From an uncultured Prevotella sp. (GTDB lineage Bacteria > Bacteroidota > Bacteroidia > Bacteroidales > Bacteroidaceae): DNA of 64,000 nucleotides. Positions within the stretch are counted from its first letter, which is position 1. Every line of letters starts with the position of its first letter. Position numbers and translations under genes: made by a program. Below the pieces are notes generated by a model. It saw nothing but the letters and a program-made list of their open reading frames with translations. It was not told where the DNA came from and ran no database searches. Positions 1 through 10,127 of this stretch are shown here, piece after piece. The DNA lies in contig CAMVUM010000012.1 of assembly GCA_947170725.1 (NCBI GenBank), forward strand, positions 1 to 64,000. The letters are read 5' to 3'.

Positions 1-43
1 TCAATTCTATCACTATATCTTTCCGCATTTCACTTTTTTGTAG

Positions 44-51
44 TAACTTTG
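44..51 (+). promoter_or_regulatory. Bacteroidetes -7 box (TAACTTTG) upstream of the XRE/cupin gene
   Basis: TAnnTTTG motif 29 bp before the ATG at 80. Confidence 0.6.
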
Positions 52-79
52 CAGAATTAAATAACAAAACGAAATTATT

Positions 80-634
80 ATGGACGAACAGATAAGACAA
101 ATCGGTGAGCGGCTGCGCGGACTGCGTGAGGTGCTCGACATACCGGCCGAAGAAGTGGCCGAACTGTGCGGCATAACCCTTGAACACTATCAGAAGATAG
201 AAGCCGGCGAGGCCGACCCGTCGGTCTACCGACTGTCGAAGATTTCCAAGCGCTACGGTATAGCCCTCGATGTGCTGATGTTCGGTGAGGAACCGTGCAT
301 GAGCAGCTATTTCCTTACGCGAAACGGTCAGGGAATGGCTGTGGAACGCCGCAAGAGCTATAAGTATCAGAGTCTTGCGAGCGGATTCCGCGGTCGTAAG
401 TTCGACACATATATGACACAGGTTGACCCGCTGCCAGATGACGCCCATTTCAACAAGAACGCTCACGACGGACAGGAATTCGACTATATTGTAGAGGGAC
501 GGATGGAGATCACCATTGGCAATAAGGTCATGGTTCTCGGTCCCGGTGACAGCATCTTCTTCGACGCTTCGCAACCGCACTGCATGCGTGCGCTCGACGG
601 CCGGCCGGTGAAGTTTCTCGTGGTGGTGGAGTGA
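80..634 (+). CDS. XRE-family transcriptional regulator with C-terminal cupin domain
   Basis: N-terminal HTH (RLRGLREVLDIPAEEVAELCGITLEHYQKIEAGEADPS) and cupin C-terminus (GPGDSIFFDASQPHCMRALDG). Confidence 0.9.
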   Translation: MDEQIRQIGERLRGLREVLDIPAEEVAELCGITLEHYQKIEAGEADPSVYRLSKISKRYGIALDVLMFGEEPCMSSYFLTRNGQGMAVERRKSYKYQSLASGFRGRKFDTYMTQVDPLPDDAHFNKNAHDGQEFDYIVEGRMEITIGNKVMVLGPGDSIFFDASQPHCMRALDGRPVKFLVVVE

Positions 635-746
635 GCCACCCCAAAAACCTATAAGTCCCCAAGCCTCCATGTGTCCCCCCCCAAAAAAAAAAGAGGGGGC
701 ACAGGCTGGGTTCCGACGGTAAATAACAGTAAAAGGTAATAAAGAT

Positions 747-2792
747 ATGAAACAGAATAACGATTTACAACATACGTCCGATAACGACGGCAACCTGAAG
801 AAAAACGGCCCTTCCTCCACTCGGTGTCTTTCCCCCGGGGACCATAGGGGGCTTCTGTCCCGTTTCCTGCCCCAGACGCATTTCGAGTCGCAGGACGACT
901 TCATCCGCAACCTGCACTTCAAGATACCAGAACGGTTCAATTTCGCCTACGACGTCATGGACGTATGGGCCGAGGAGCAGCCCGACAAGCTGGCCCTGCT
1001 CTGGACGAACGACGACGGTGCATGCCACCGGTTCTCGTTCGGCGAGCTCAAGACGCTCTCCGACCACACCGCCGCGTGGTTCATGCAGCTGGGCATCGGC
1101 CGTGGCGACAAGGTTATGCTTATCCTTAAACGGCGCTATGAATTTTGGCTGTCGATGCTCGCCCTGCATAAGATAGGCGCTATCGTCATACCTGCCACAC
1201 ACATGCTTACCCGCCATGATATAGTCTACCGCAACACCCGCGCCGGCATCAAGGCCATCGTATGCGTCGGCGAGGAATATGTCATGCGGCAGGTGAGTGA
1301 GGCCATGGCCGAGAGTCCCACAGTTGAGACACTCGTGAGTGTCGGTCCGCTCACGGCCGAAGGTTTCCACGACTGGCATCGCGAATGGGAACAGGCGCCG
1401 GCGTTCGTGCGTCCCGACCACGTGAACGACAACGACGACACAATGCTGATGTACTTCACCAGCGGCACCAGCGGCGAGCCGAAGATGGTTGCCCACGACT
1501 TCCTCTATGCACTTGGTCATCTGACGACTGGTGTCTTCTGGCACAACCTGTCCGAGGACAGCATCCATCTCACTGTGGCCGATACGGGCTGGGGCAAAGC
1601 CGTATGGGGAAAGATGTACGGTCAGTGGTTTGCCGGAGCGGCGGTGTTCGTTTTCGACCACGAGAAGTTCACGGCCGAAAAGATAATGCGGCAGATAGAG
1701 CACTACAGGATTACGTCGTTCTGTGCTCCGCCTACGGTCTACCGGTTCATGATTCACGAGGATTTCAGCAAATACGACCTATCCTCGCTCCGCTACTGTA
1801 CCACGGCCGGCGAAGCGCTCAATCCAGCCGTCTACGACCGCTTCTTCGAACTGACGGGCATCAGGCTAATGGAGGGCTTCGGACAGACCGAGACAACGAT
1901 GACGCTCGGAACCATGCCGTGGAACAAGCCGAAGCCCGGCTCTATGGGACTGCCCAATCCGCAATATGACATCGACCTTGTCAAGCCAGACGGCACACCT
2001 TGTGAGGACGGTGAGAAGGGGGAAATCGTGATAAAAATAGCTCAGAGTGAAATAGTTCAGAGTTCAGAGTGTAGAGTGAAGAGGTATGATTACTCTCAGA
2101 GTTTGAATAAGGAGCAGAGTGAAATAGCTCAGAGTTCAGAGTGTGGAGTGCAGAGGTGTGATTACTCTCAGAGTTTGAATAAGGAGCAGAGTGAAAAGTG
2201 TAATAATGCCTCTGCATTCCAGCCTCAGACCTCTGAGCTAAAGAGTAATCACACCTCTTCACTCATCACTCTGAACTCTGAACTAAAGAGTAATCACACC
2301 TCTTCACTCATCACTCATCACTCTTCACTAAAAAAGCCTTTGGGCCTTTTCAAGGAGTACTACCGCGATGAAGAACTGACGCGTCGCGTATGGCACGACG
2401 GCATGTACCATACGGGTGATGTGGCGTGGCGCGACGAGGACGGATATTACTGGTTTGTGGGTCGCATCGACGACGTAATCAAGAGCAGCGGCTACCGCAT
2501 CGGACCGTTCGAGGTCGAAAGCGCGCTGATGACCCACCCGGCTGTCGTGGAATGTGCCATCACGGGCGTGCCAGACGACATACGAGGAATGGTTGTCAAG
2601 GCAACTGTCGTGCTCCATGCCAACTGGAAAGACCGCGCCGACGATAACCTCGTCAAGGAATTGCAGCAGCACGTCAAGCGAGAGACCGCACCATATAAGT
2701 ATCCCCGTATCATCGAGTTCGTCGACGAATTGCCCAAGACTATCAGCGGAAAGATACGCCGCGTAGAGATTAGAGAAAAGGACAAGAAATAA
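747..2792 (+). CDS. AMP-binding acyl-CoA synthetase (medium-chain/acetyl-CoA synthetase-like) with a repeat-encoded internal insertion
   Basis: YFTSGTSGEPKM, GFGQTETT, YHTGDVAWRDEDGYYWFVGRIDDVIKSSGYRIGPFEVE and PKTISGKIRR motifs. Confidence 0.9.
   Translation: MKQNNDLQHTSDNDGNLKKNGPSSTRCLSPGDHRGLLSRFLPQTHFESQDDFIRNLHFKIPERFNFAYDVMDVWAEEQPDKLALLWTNDDGACHRFSFGELKTLSDHTAAWFMQLGIGRGDKVMLILKRRYEFWLSMLALHKIGAIVIPATHMLTRHDIVYRNTRAGIKAIVCVGEEYVMRQVSEAMAESPTVETLVSVGPLTAEGFHDWHREWEQAPAFVRPDHVNDNDDTMLMYFTSGTSGEPKMVAHDFLYALGHLTTGVFWHNLSEDSIHLTVADTGWGKAVWGKMYGQWFAGAAVFVFDHEKFTAEKIMRQIEHYRITSFCAPPTVYRFMIHEDFSKYDLSSLRYCTTAGEALNPAVYDRFFELTGIRLMEGFGQTETTMTLGTMPWNKPKPGSMGLPNPQYDIDLVKPDGTPCEDGEKGEIVIKIAQSEIVQSSECRVKRYDYSQSLNKEQSEIAQSSECGVQRCDYSQSLNKEQSEKCNNASAFQPQTSELKSNHTSSLITLNSELKSNHTSSLITHHSSLKKPLGLFKEYYRDEELTRRVWHDGMYHTGDVAWRDEDGYYWFVGRIDDVIKSSGYRIGPFEVESALMTHPAVVECAITGVPDDIRGMVVKATVVLHANWKDRADDNLVKELQQHVKRETAPYKYPRIIEFVDELPKTISGKIRRVEIREKDKK
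2039..2335 (+). repeat. In-frame repeat block inside the acyl-CoA synthetase: 72-bp direct repeats followed by 45-bp direct repeats in inverted relation
   Basis: CAGAGTGAA... copies start at 2043, 2115 and 2187 (period 72); CTAAAGAGTAATCACACCTCTTCACTCATCACTC starts at 2238 and 2283 (period 45); AGAGGTGTGATTACTCT and AGAGTAATCACACCTCT are reverse complements. Confidence 0.9.
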
Positions 2793-2806
2793 TTCCTAAT
2801 TCAGAA

Positions 2807-3880
2807 ATGAGAGTAGTTATAAAAGTGGGCAGCAACGTGCTGACCCGTGACGACGGAAAGCTCGACATAACACGCATGTCGGCCATAGTGGATCAGGTGG
2901 CGTGGCTGCGCGGCGAGGGCCATGAGGTTATACTCGTGTCGAGCGGAGCCGTGGCCAGCGGCCGCGGAGAACTGAAGATTGACGACCGGCGCCTCGACAG
3001 TGTGGCCCAGCGGCAGTTGTTCTCCGCACTGGGGCAGGCCAAGTTGATAAACCTCTACTACGACCTGTTCCGTGAATACCACATACACGTCGGTCAGGTG
3101 CTCACCATGAAGGAGAGCTTCGCCACGCGCCGCGAATATCTCAACCAACGCGCCTGTATGGCCGTGATGCTCGACAACGGTGTCATACCCATCGTTAACG
3201 AGAATGATACCGTCAGCGTGACCGAACTGATGTTCACCGATAACGACGAGTTGTCCGGCCTTATAGCCTCGATGATGGACGCCGACGTGCTCGTCATCCT
3301 GAGTAACATCGACGGCATTTTCAACGGCTCGCCTGCCGATCCGGCGTCGCGTGTCATACCGCATGTGGATCCGGACCACGACCTCAGCGAATACATACAG
3401 CAGGAGAAGAGCGGGTTCGGGCGCGGCGGAATGACGTCGAAGTGTGCCGTGGCGCGCCGCGTTGCCGACGAGGGAATACGCGTCGTGATAGCCAACGGCA
3501 AGCGTGACAACATACTCGTCGACCTCGTGAAGTCGCCCGCCGCGACGCTGCACACCGAGTTCGTTCCCCGTCCCGCCGAAACATCGCCCGTGAAGAAATG
3601 GATTGCCCACAGCGGCAGCTTTGCCAAAGGCGTGGTCCACATCAACGCCCGCGCCGCTGAAGCTCTGTGCTCCGACCGTGCCGTGAGCCTGCTGATGGTC
3701 GGTGTGACGGCTGTCGACGGCGATTTCGAGGAGGGCGACATCATCTCGATAACCGATGACAGCGGCAACAGCATCGGCGTTGGACGCAGTAACTACGCCG
3801 CCACGGAAGCCCGCACGCTCATCGGCCGCCACGACGTGCGCCCGATTGTTCATTATGACTATCTCTATATGGAACAGTAA
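2807..3880 (+). CDS. proB: Glutamate 5-kinase
   Basis: MRVVIKVGSNVLT, VILVSSGAVASG, NENDTVS, FGRGGMTSK. Confidence 0.95.
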   Translation: MRVVIKVGSNVLTRDDGKLDITRMSAIVDQVAWLRGEGHEVILVSSGAVASGRGELKIDDRRLDSVAQRQLFSALGQAKLINLYYDLFREYHIHVGQVLTMKESFATRREYLNQRACMAVMLDNGVIPIVNENDTVSVTELMFTDNDELSGLIASMMDADVLVILSNIDGIFNGSPADPASRVIPHVDPDHDLSEYIQQEKSGFGRGGMTSKCAVARRVADEGIRVVIANGKRDNILVDLVKSPAATLHTEFVPRPAETSPVKKWIAHSGSFAKGVVHINARAAEALCSDRAVSLLMVGVTAVDGDFEEGDIISITDDSGNSIGVGRSNYAATEARTLIGRHDVRPIVHYDYLYMEQ

Positions 3881-4135
3881 TTGTCTTAATTTGACTGCAA
3901 ACGCTTGGCTGAAAGGAAATAAAGAACTATTTTTGCAGAAATATAAATATACGCGTATGACATAAGTCATAATGAGGATATCTACCGTAAGGTTCGTTTC
4001 TATCCGTGTCACATCCTATGTCACGGCTGGCAGACACTGATTCAGGGATCAGGCTCATGAGCTATTTATATATTCTGGAAGATATATTGAAAGAACAGGA
4101 AAGTCATAACAGGAACTAAACATATAACAACAATC

Positions 4136-5377
4136 ATGACAGAAACATTCATAAAGGCAAAGGAAGCCGGGCGCAGGCTCGCGCTGATGACGGACGACGA
4201 ACGCGGTGAAGTGCTGCGGAGCGTGGCCGACGCGATTGTGGATAACAAGGAAACGTTGCTTCGGGCCAATGCCGAAGATTTGGCAAAGATGGAGCGGAGT
4301 AATCCGCTTTACGACCGTCTGATGCTCACGGAAGACCGTTTGGAGGCCATTGCGGCCGACATGAGGGCTGTGGCGGGGCTGCCGTCGCCGCTCGGCCGGA
4401 CGCAGATGGAGCGCACCTTGGCAAACGGGTTGATGCTGAAGAAGGTTAGCGTGCCGTTCGGCGTGATTGGAATGATATATGAGGCACGGCCGAATGTCAC
4501 GTTCGATGTATTCGCGTTGTGCTTCAAGAGCGGCAACGCCTGTGTTCTGAAAGGTGGCCGTGATGCCGACGAGTCGAATCGTGCCGGTGTCGGGGTGATA
4601 CACAAAGTTCTCAGCCGCTATGGTGTGGACACTGCTGCCGTGACGCTGCTGCCCGCCACACATGAGGCCACGGCGGCGTTGTTGTCGGCCGTCGGCTATA
4701 TCGACCTGTGTATCCCGCGTGGCGGCCGTCGGCTGATTGATTTCGTGAGAGATACGGCCCGCGTGCCGGTGATAGAGACCGGTGCCGGTGTGGTGAGCAC
4801 ATACTTCGATGAGGCCGGCGATACGGAGAAGGGAAGCCGTATTGTCTTTAACGCTAAAACTCGGCGCGTGAGCGTATGCAATGCCCTCGACTGCCTCATT
4901 GTTCACCGCAACAGGCTGGAGGACCTGCCACTGCTTTGTGCTCCTTTGGCCGGGAAGAATGTCACGATATATGCCGACGAGGAGGCCCGCGCGGTTCTGT
5001 GCGGTGCCTATCCGGCGGAATTGCTGTTTCCGGCCACGGAAGAGAGCTACGGCACGGAGTTCATGGACTATAAGATGGCCATCCGCACGGTCGGTTCGTT
5101 GGACGCCGCCATCGCCCACATCAACCGATACGGCTCCGGTCATAGCGAGAGCATCGTGACCGAAGACGCTGCCGCCGCCCTCCGTTTTCAGACCCAGGTG
5201 GACGCCGCCTGCGTTTATGTAAACGCTCCGACGAGCTTCACTGATGGCGCGCAGTTCGGACTGGGTGCCGAAATCGGCATCAGCACCCAGAAACTCGGAC
5301 CGCGCGGCCCCATGGGACTCGAAGAGATAACGACATATAAATGGCTCATCGAGGGCAACGGACAGGTGAGAGCGTAG
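4136..5377 (+). CDS. proA: Gamma-glutamyl phosphate reductase
   Basis: [69 protein letters not shown]. Confidence 0.95.
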   Translation: MTETFIKAKEAGRRLALMTDDERGEVLRSVADAIVDNKETLLRANAEDLAKMERSNPLYDRLMLTEDRLEAIAADMRAVAGLPSPLGRTQMERTLANGLMLKKVSVPFGVIGMIYEARPNVTFDVFALCFKSGNACVLKGGRDADESNRAGVGVIHKVLSRYGVDTAAVTLLPATHEATAALLSAVGYIDLCIPRGGRRLIDFVRDTARVPVIETGAGVVSTYFDEAGDTEKGSRIVFNAKTRRVSVCNALDCLIVHRNRLEDLPLLCAPLAGKNVTIYADEEARAVLCGAYPAELLFPATEESYGTEFMDYKMAIRTVGSLDAAIAHINRYGSGHSESIVTEDAAAALRFQTQVDAACVYVNAPTSFTDGAQFGLGAEIGISTQKLGPRGPMGLEEITTYKWLIEGNGQVRA

Positions 5378-5404
5378 ATTCCGGATAGGCAATAACAAGA
5401 CATG

Positions 5405-5478
5405 AAAAGGCCGCAAAGGCGCAACGAACATGCTCTGTGAGGATTGTTCTTTGCGCCTTTGCGGCCTTTTTCTTTTTA
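5405..5478. terminator. Long-stem terminator after proA
   Basis: AAAAGGCCGCAAAGGCGCAA ... TTGCGCCTTTGCGGCCTTTTTCTTTTT inverted repeat with T-run. Confidence 0.85.
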
Positions 5479-5694
5479 TTTCCGGTGTTTTTCGCTGTCT
5501 GTCTCGTTGAGCGACACGGCTATCTCGCGTGTAGTGATGGTCTCGAGGTCTTCTTTGTCATAGATGGTGAGCAGTATGCGTAATGTTCTGTTCATCTGCG
5601 AATTTCGGCGGCTGAAAATCCGTTCTCGCAGTGTTTTGAGCCGGTTTTGAGGCTGTTGTGGCGTGAAATGTTTTGATAATCGGGAATAAATATC

Positions 5695-5702
5695 TAACTT
5701 TG
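5695..5702 (+). promoter_or_regulatory. Bacteroidetes promoter -7 box (TAACTTTG) with upstream TTTG at 5671
   Basis: TTTG-N20-TAACTTTG, 39 bp before the ung ATG. Confidence 0.7.
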
Positions 5703-5740
5703 CGTCACTTAGCGACAATCATCAGAAATCCTGAAAATAT

Positions 5741-6406
5741 ATGAACGTAAAAATAGAAGAATCGTGGCGGCAGCATATCGGTGCCGAGTTTGAGAAGCCG
5801 TATTTCAAGGAACTCACTGATTTTGTGCGTGACGAATACAGGCGCGGCACGTGTTATCCGCCGGCGGCGCTGGTTTTCAACGCCTTCAATCTGTGTCCTT
5901 TCGACCGCGTAAAGGTTGTTATCATCGGTCAGGATCCCTATCATGAGCCGGGGCAGGCTCACGGCTTGTGTTTCTCCGTTTGTGACGGCGTTCAGCCGCC
6001 TCCATCGCTGGTCAATATCTTCCGCGAAATCAAGGACGACATAGGCACGCCCGTGCCAACGTCGGGCAATCTGACGCGTTGGGCTGAGCAGGGTGTGCTT
6101 CTGCTCAACGCCACACTGACCGTAAGGGAGCATCAGGCCGCAAGCCACCAGCGCCACGGATGGGAGGAATTCACCGACGCAGCCATACGTGCCCTGTCTG
6201 CCGGTCGCGACCACCTGGTGTTCATTCTCTGGGGCGGATATGCCCGCAGCAAGGTGTCGCTGATTGATTCCAGCCGCCATCTCGTGCTTCAGTCCGTCCA
6301 TCCCTCACCGCTGTCGGCGAACCGCGGAGGATGGTTCGGAAACCACCATTTCTCGCAGACAAACATGTATCTCCGCAATAACGGCATGGAGCCGATAGTG
6401 TGGTAG
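5741..6406 (+). CDS. ung: Uracil-DNA glycosylase
   Basis: VVIIGQDPYHEPGQAHGLCFSV, GVLLLNATLTV, QSVHPSPLSANRGGWFGNHHFSQ. Confidence 0.97.
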   Translation: MNVKIEESWRQHIGAEFEKPYFKELTDFVRDEYRRGTCYPPAALVFNAFNLCPFDRVKVVIIGQDPYHEPGQAHGLCFSVCDGVQPPPSLVNIFREIKDDIGTPVPTSGNLTRWAEQGVLLLNATLTVREHQAASHQRHGWEEFTDAAIRALSAGRDHLVFILWGGYARSKVSLIDSSRHLVLQSVHPSPLSANRGGWFGNHHFSQTNMYLRNNGMEPIVW

Positions 6407-6443
6407 TGTAGAGTCTGCTTATCACGTAGTAGATTTTATTGTT

Positions 6444-7046
6444 ATGAACAAAGACATGCTTTCGATAATCGAAGTGGGCGGAGTTCTTGTTTCCGCCGAC
6501 ATACTGACAGAATGTTTCTGTTGTGATCTTGACGCCTGCCATGGCGAATGTTGCGTTGAAGGCGATGCCGGTGCGCCTGTGACTCTTGACGAGGTGGCCG
6601 CCATAGAGGATGCCCTCGACACCGTATGGCCCGATCTGACGGCTCAGGCACAGGCCGTAATCGACCGTCAGGGCGTTGCCTATACCGACGTGGAGGGCGC
6701 GCTTGTGACCAGCATTGTGAACGGCCGCGACTGCGTCTTTACGTGTCACGAGGGTGGTTGCTGCCTGTGTGCCCTTGAAAGGGCGTGGCGCGACGGCCGC
6801 ACACGCTTTCAGAAACCAATCAGCTGCGCGCTCTATCCGATTCGTGAGGTGGCGATGAGCAACGGGACCGTGGGTCTCAACTATCACCGTTGGGACGTAT
6901 GCCGCGCCGCCGTGGCCCGCGGTCAAGAGCTCTCGCTGCCCGTCTACCGCTTTCTGGAAGGTCCGCTCGTGCGCCGCTTCGGGCAGGAGTGGTATGACGA
7001 ACTGAAGTCTGTGGCCGACGAGCTGAAGCGTCAAGGATATATTTAA
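6444..7046 (+). CDS. DUF3109-family Cys-cluster protein
   Basis: CFCCDLDACHGECCVEGDAGAP and CVFTCHEGGCCLCALERAWRDGRTRFQKPISCALYPIR. Confidence 0.8.
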   Translation: MNKDMLSIIEVGGVLVSADILTECFCCDLDACHGECCVEGDAGAPVTLDEVAAIEDALDTVWPDLTAQAQAVIDRQGVAYTDVEGALVTSIVNGRDCVFTCHEGGCCLCALERAWRDGRTRFQKPISCALYPIREVAMSNGTVGLNYHRWDVCRAAVARGQELSLPVYRFLEGPLVRRFGQEWYDELKSVADELKRQGYI

Positions 7047-7163
7047 AAGTGCATAATGAAGCACAGTCAGGGCATATCGCAACGTAAGATGAGTCATTCT
7101 TACCCGTCAATATGGCTCAATTCACTAATCAATATGAGTCATATTGCCTGATAAAACCTGATA

Positions 7164-7244
7164 AAAACAGGCTATTTTGCAAACCCAGACCGGCTATATC
7201 ATAGACATATATAGCCGGTCTGGGTTTGCAAAATAGCCTGTTTT
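7164..7244. terminator. 36-bp perfect inverted repeat (9-nt loop), bidirectional terminator between convergent genes
   Basis: AAAACAGGCTATTTTGCAAACCCAGACCGGCTATAT (7164-7199) and its exact reverse complement (7209-7244). Confidence 0.85.
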
Positions 7245-7272
7245 GTTTCTGGCGGTGGCTGGACGTGTAGTG

Positions 7273-10041
7273 TCAGTGCGCTTCGAGCCAGTTGGCGCCC
7301 CATCCGCAGTCCGCCGTGAGCGGCACCTGCATGGGGAACGCGCCCTCCATCTCCTCCATGACGATGCGCTCGACGCGCTCCTTCTCTTCCGGCAGGACGG
7401 AGAAGTTGAGTTCGTCATGCACCTGAAGAATCATCTTGCTCTTTATGTTTTCCTCGCGGAAGCGGCGGGCTATGCGTATCATGGCCACCTTGATGATGTC
7501 GGCAGCCGTTCCCTGTATCGGCGCGTTGATGGCGTTGCGTTCGGCAAAGCCGCGCACGGTGGCGTTGCGTGAGTTTATGTCCGGAAGATAGCGGCGGCGT
7601 CCGAAGAGCGTCTCCACGTAGCCATGGCTGCGGGCCGTCTCCTTTGCCTGCTCCATGTACTGATGGACGGCGGGGAACGACTCGAAATAGCCGTCAATGA
7701 GCCTTCGTGCCTCGTCGCGGCTGATGTCCAAACGCTCGGCCAGTCCGAAGACCGTTATGCCGTAGATGATTCCGAAATTGGCCCGTTTGGCTTTTGTGCG
7801 CTGGTCACGGGTGATGCTGTCGAGTGTCTCCTTATATATCTTTGCGGCCGTTGCGGCGTGGATGTCGTGACCCTCGCGGAAGGCTTCAACCATGTTTTCG
7901 TCGCCCGAAAGATGAGCCATCACACGCAGCTCAATCTGACTGTAGTCTGCTGAAAAGAACAGACAATCAGGTTCCGGGATGAATGCCTTGCGTATTTCCT
8001 TTCCGTCCTCGCCGCGCACGGGGATGTTTTGGAGATTCGGGTCGCTCGAAGAGAGGCGCCCGGTGGCCGTCACGGTCTGATTGAACGATGTGTGGATGTG
8101 GCCCGTACGCGGGTTGATGAGCTTCGGAAGAGCGTCTATGTAGGTGCCGAGAAGTTTTTTCAATCCTCTGTGTTCCAGTATGTCAGCGACAATCTGATGT
8201 TTCCCTTTTAGTGTCTGGAGCACCTCTTCGCTCGTCACAAACTGGCCGGTCTTGGTCTTCTTCGGTTTCTCCACAATCTTCATCTTGCTGAACAGTATGT
8301 CGCCCACCTGACGGGGAGAAGCTATGTTGAACGTCTCGCCAGCCAGGTCGTATATCCGCTGCTCAATCTCCTTCATTCGTGCTGTTAGAATATTTGACGT
8401 TTCGGTGAGTGCATCGGTGTCTATTCTCACGCCCTCCAGTTCCATTTCGGCCAGCACGGGCATGAGCGGCATCTCTATCTCGCGGAACAGTCGGTCGGCG
8501 CCGAGCCGCGTCAGTTCCGGTTCGAGCTTGTTTTTGAGTTGCAAGGTGATGTCGGCGTCTTCGGCGGCATATTCATAGACCGCGCTCGGCTGGAGGCTTC
8601 GCATAGACTTTTGTCCTTTGCCCTTCGGCCCGATGAGCTGGTCGATGTGGATGGTCTGATAGTTGAGGTAGGTCTCTGCCATGTAGTCCATGTTGTGACG
8701 GAGTTCAGGCTGGATGAGATAGTGGGCGATCATGGTGTCGAACATCTCGCCCGCCAGCCGGATGCCGTAACGTCTCAGAACTTTCAGGTCGTACTTGAGA
8801 TTCTGTCCGACCTTGATGATTTTTGGGTTCTCGTATAGAGGTTTGAATATATTAACAATTCTTTGGGCTTCTTCACGTTCGGCCGGAACGGGGACGTAAA
8901 ACGCTTCTTTTTCCTTCACGGCAAAGCTCAAACCGACGAGTTCGGCCTCGATTGCGTCCGTTGATGTCGTCTCCGTGTCTATACTGAGAATTTCATTTGT
9001 CATGAAATAGTCACAAATTTTAAGCATTTCTGCCTCATTATCAATAAGTTGATAGTCGTGAGAGGTCGTCGAAATGGTCTCAAAACTTGAAAATTCTGCG
9101 TCGTCTGCCCTGTTGGTCGTAAATTCTGCAAAAAAATCGAGTTGCCCGTTATCTGTTTTTTGTTTATTTTCAGTTTTTTTAAGGACTTTGTTTGCGAGGC
9201 TCTTAAATTCCAATTCTTCGAAGATTTGGGTCAGCCGTGGCTCGTCTGGCTCGGCTATTCGGAGCGCGTCGAGGTCGAGCGCGATCGGGACGTCGGTCTT
9301 GATGGTGGCGAGGAATTTCGAGAACTCAATCTGCCGGCGGTTGTCCTCCACTTTTTTCTTGATGGCGCCTTTGAGCCGTTCGGTCGAGGCGAGCAGGCCG
9401 TCAATGTTTCCGAATTCCGTGATGAGCTTGATGGCGGTTTTCTCTCCGACACCCGGACAGCCCGGGATGTTGTCCGACGAGTCGCCCATGAGGCCGAGCA
9501 GGTCGATCACGCGGAGTGGGGTAGAGATGCCATACTTCTCGCAGACCTCTTTTTCTCCGAGAATTTCATATCCCGCGTCGCCGTATCTCGGCCGGTACAT
9601 GAATACATTCGGCCGGACAAGCTGGCCGTAGTCCTTGTCGGGAGTGAGCATATAGGTGGTCACTCCGGCCTCGCCCGCCTTGGTGGCGAGTGTTCCGATG
9701 ACGTCGTCTGCCTCATATCCGGCCACTTCGAGGATAGGAATCCGGAAAGCCTGAAGAATGTCTTTTATAATAGGTACGGACTTCCTGATGTCTTCGGGGC
9801 ACTCTTCGCGTTGGGCCTTGTATTCCGGGTAGGCTTCATGCCGGAAGGTAGGGCCGGAAGGGTCGAAGGCCACTCCGATGTGGGTGGGTTTTTCCTTGGT
9901 CGTCACTTCGTTGAGCGTGTTGACAAATCCCATTACGGCCGAGGTGTTAAACCCTTTCGAGTTTATCCTCGGGTTTTTGATGAAAGCATAGTACGAGCGG
10001 TATATCAGCGCGTAGGCGTCTATGAGGAACAGTTTATCCAT
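7273..10041 (-). CDS. polA: DNA polymerase I
   Basis: 5'-nuclease start MDKLFLIDAYALIYRSYYAF; FFSADYSQIELRVMAHLSGD; KRANFGIIYGITVFGLAERL; LQVHDELNF. The ORF track extends upstream to 10143 but the native start is probably at 10041. Confidence 0.96.
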   Translation of the reverse strand: MDKLFLIDAYALIYRSYYAFIKNPRINSKGFNTSAVMGFVNTLNEVTTKEKPTHIGVAFDPSGPTFRHEAYPEYKAQREECPEDIRKSVPIIKDILQAFRIPILEVAGYEADDVIGTLATKAGEAGVTTYMLTPDKDYGQLVRPNVFMYRPRYGDAGYEILGEKEVCEKYGISTPLRVIDLLGLMGDSSDNIPGCPGVGEKTAIKLITEFGNIDGLLASTERLKGAIKKKVEDNRRQIEFSKFLATIKTDVPIALDLDALRIAEPDEPRLTQIFEELEFKSLANKVLKKTENKQKTDNGQLDFFAEFTTNRADDAEFSSFETISTTSHDYQLIDNEAEMLKICDYFMTNEILSIDTETTSTDAIEAELVGLSFAVKEKEAFYVPVPAEREEAQRIVNIFKPLYENPKIIKVGQNLKYDLKVLRRYGIRLAGEMFDTMIAHYLIQPELRHNMDYMAETYLNYQTIHIDQLIGPKGKGQKSMRSLQPSAVYEYAAEDADITLQLKNKLEPELTRLGADRLFREIEMPLMPVLAEMELEGVRIDTDALTETSNILTARMKEIEQRIYDLAGETFNIASPRQVGDILFSKMKIVEKPKKTKTGQFVTSEEVLQTLKGKHQIVADILEHRGLKKLLGTYIDALPKLINPRTGHIHTSFNQTVTATGRLSSSDPNLQNIPVRGEDGKEIRKAFIPEPDCLFFSADYSQIELRVMAHLSGDENMVEAFREGHDIHAATAAKIYKETLDSITRDQRTKAKRANFGIIYGITVFGLAERLDISRDEARRLIDGYFESFPAVHQYMEQAKETARSHGYVETLFGRRRYLPDINSRNATVRGFAERNAINAPIQGTAADIIKVAMIRIARRFREENIKSKMILQVHDELNFSVLPEEKERVERIVMEEMEGAFPMQVPLTADCGWGANWLEAH

Positions 10042-10103
10042 AATTCTATTTAAATTTAAGCGTAAAATTACGAAAAAGTAATCATTATCCCAATAAAAAT
10101 CAG

Positions 10104-10111
10104 TATTTTTG
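10104..10111 (+). promoter_or_regulatory. Bacteroidetes -7 box (TATTTTTG) for the polyprenyl synthetase gene
   Basis: TAnnTTTG motif 17 bp before the ATG at 10128. Confidence 0.5.
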
Positions 10112-10127
10112 CCACAAATTTGATTCG

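Noticed and set aside
5476-5718. 80-aa minus-strand ORF between proA and ung
   Set aside because: It overlaps the proA terminator and its start lies within the ung promoter region. No recognisable family; weak support.
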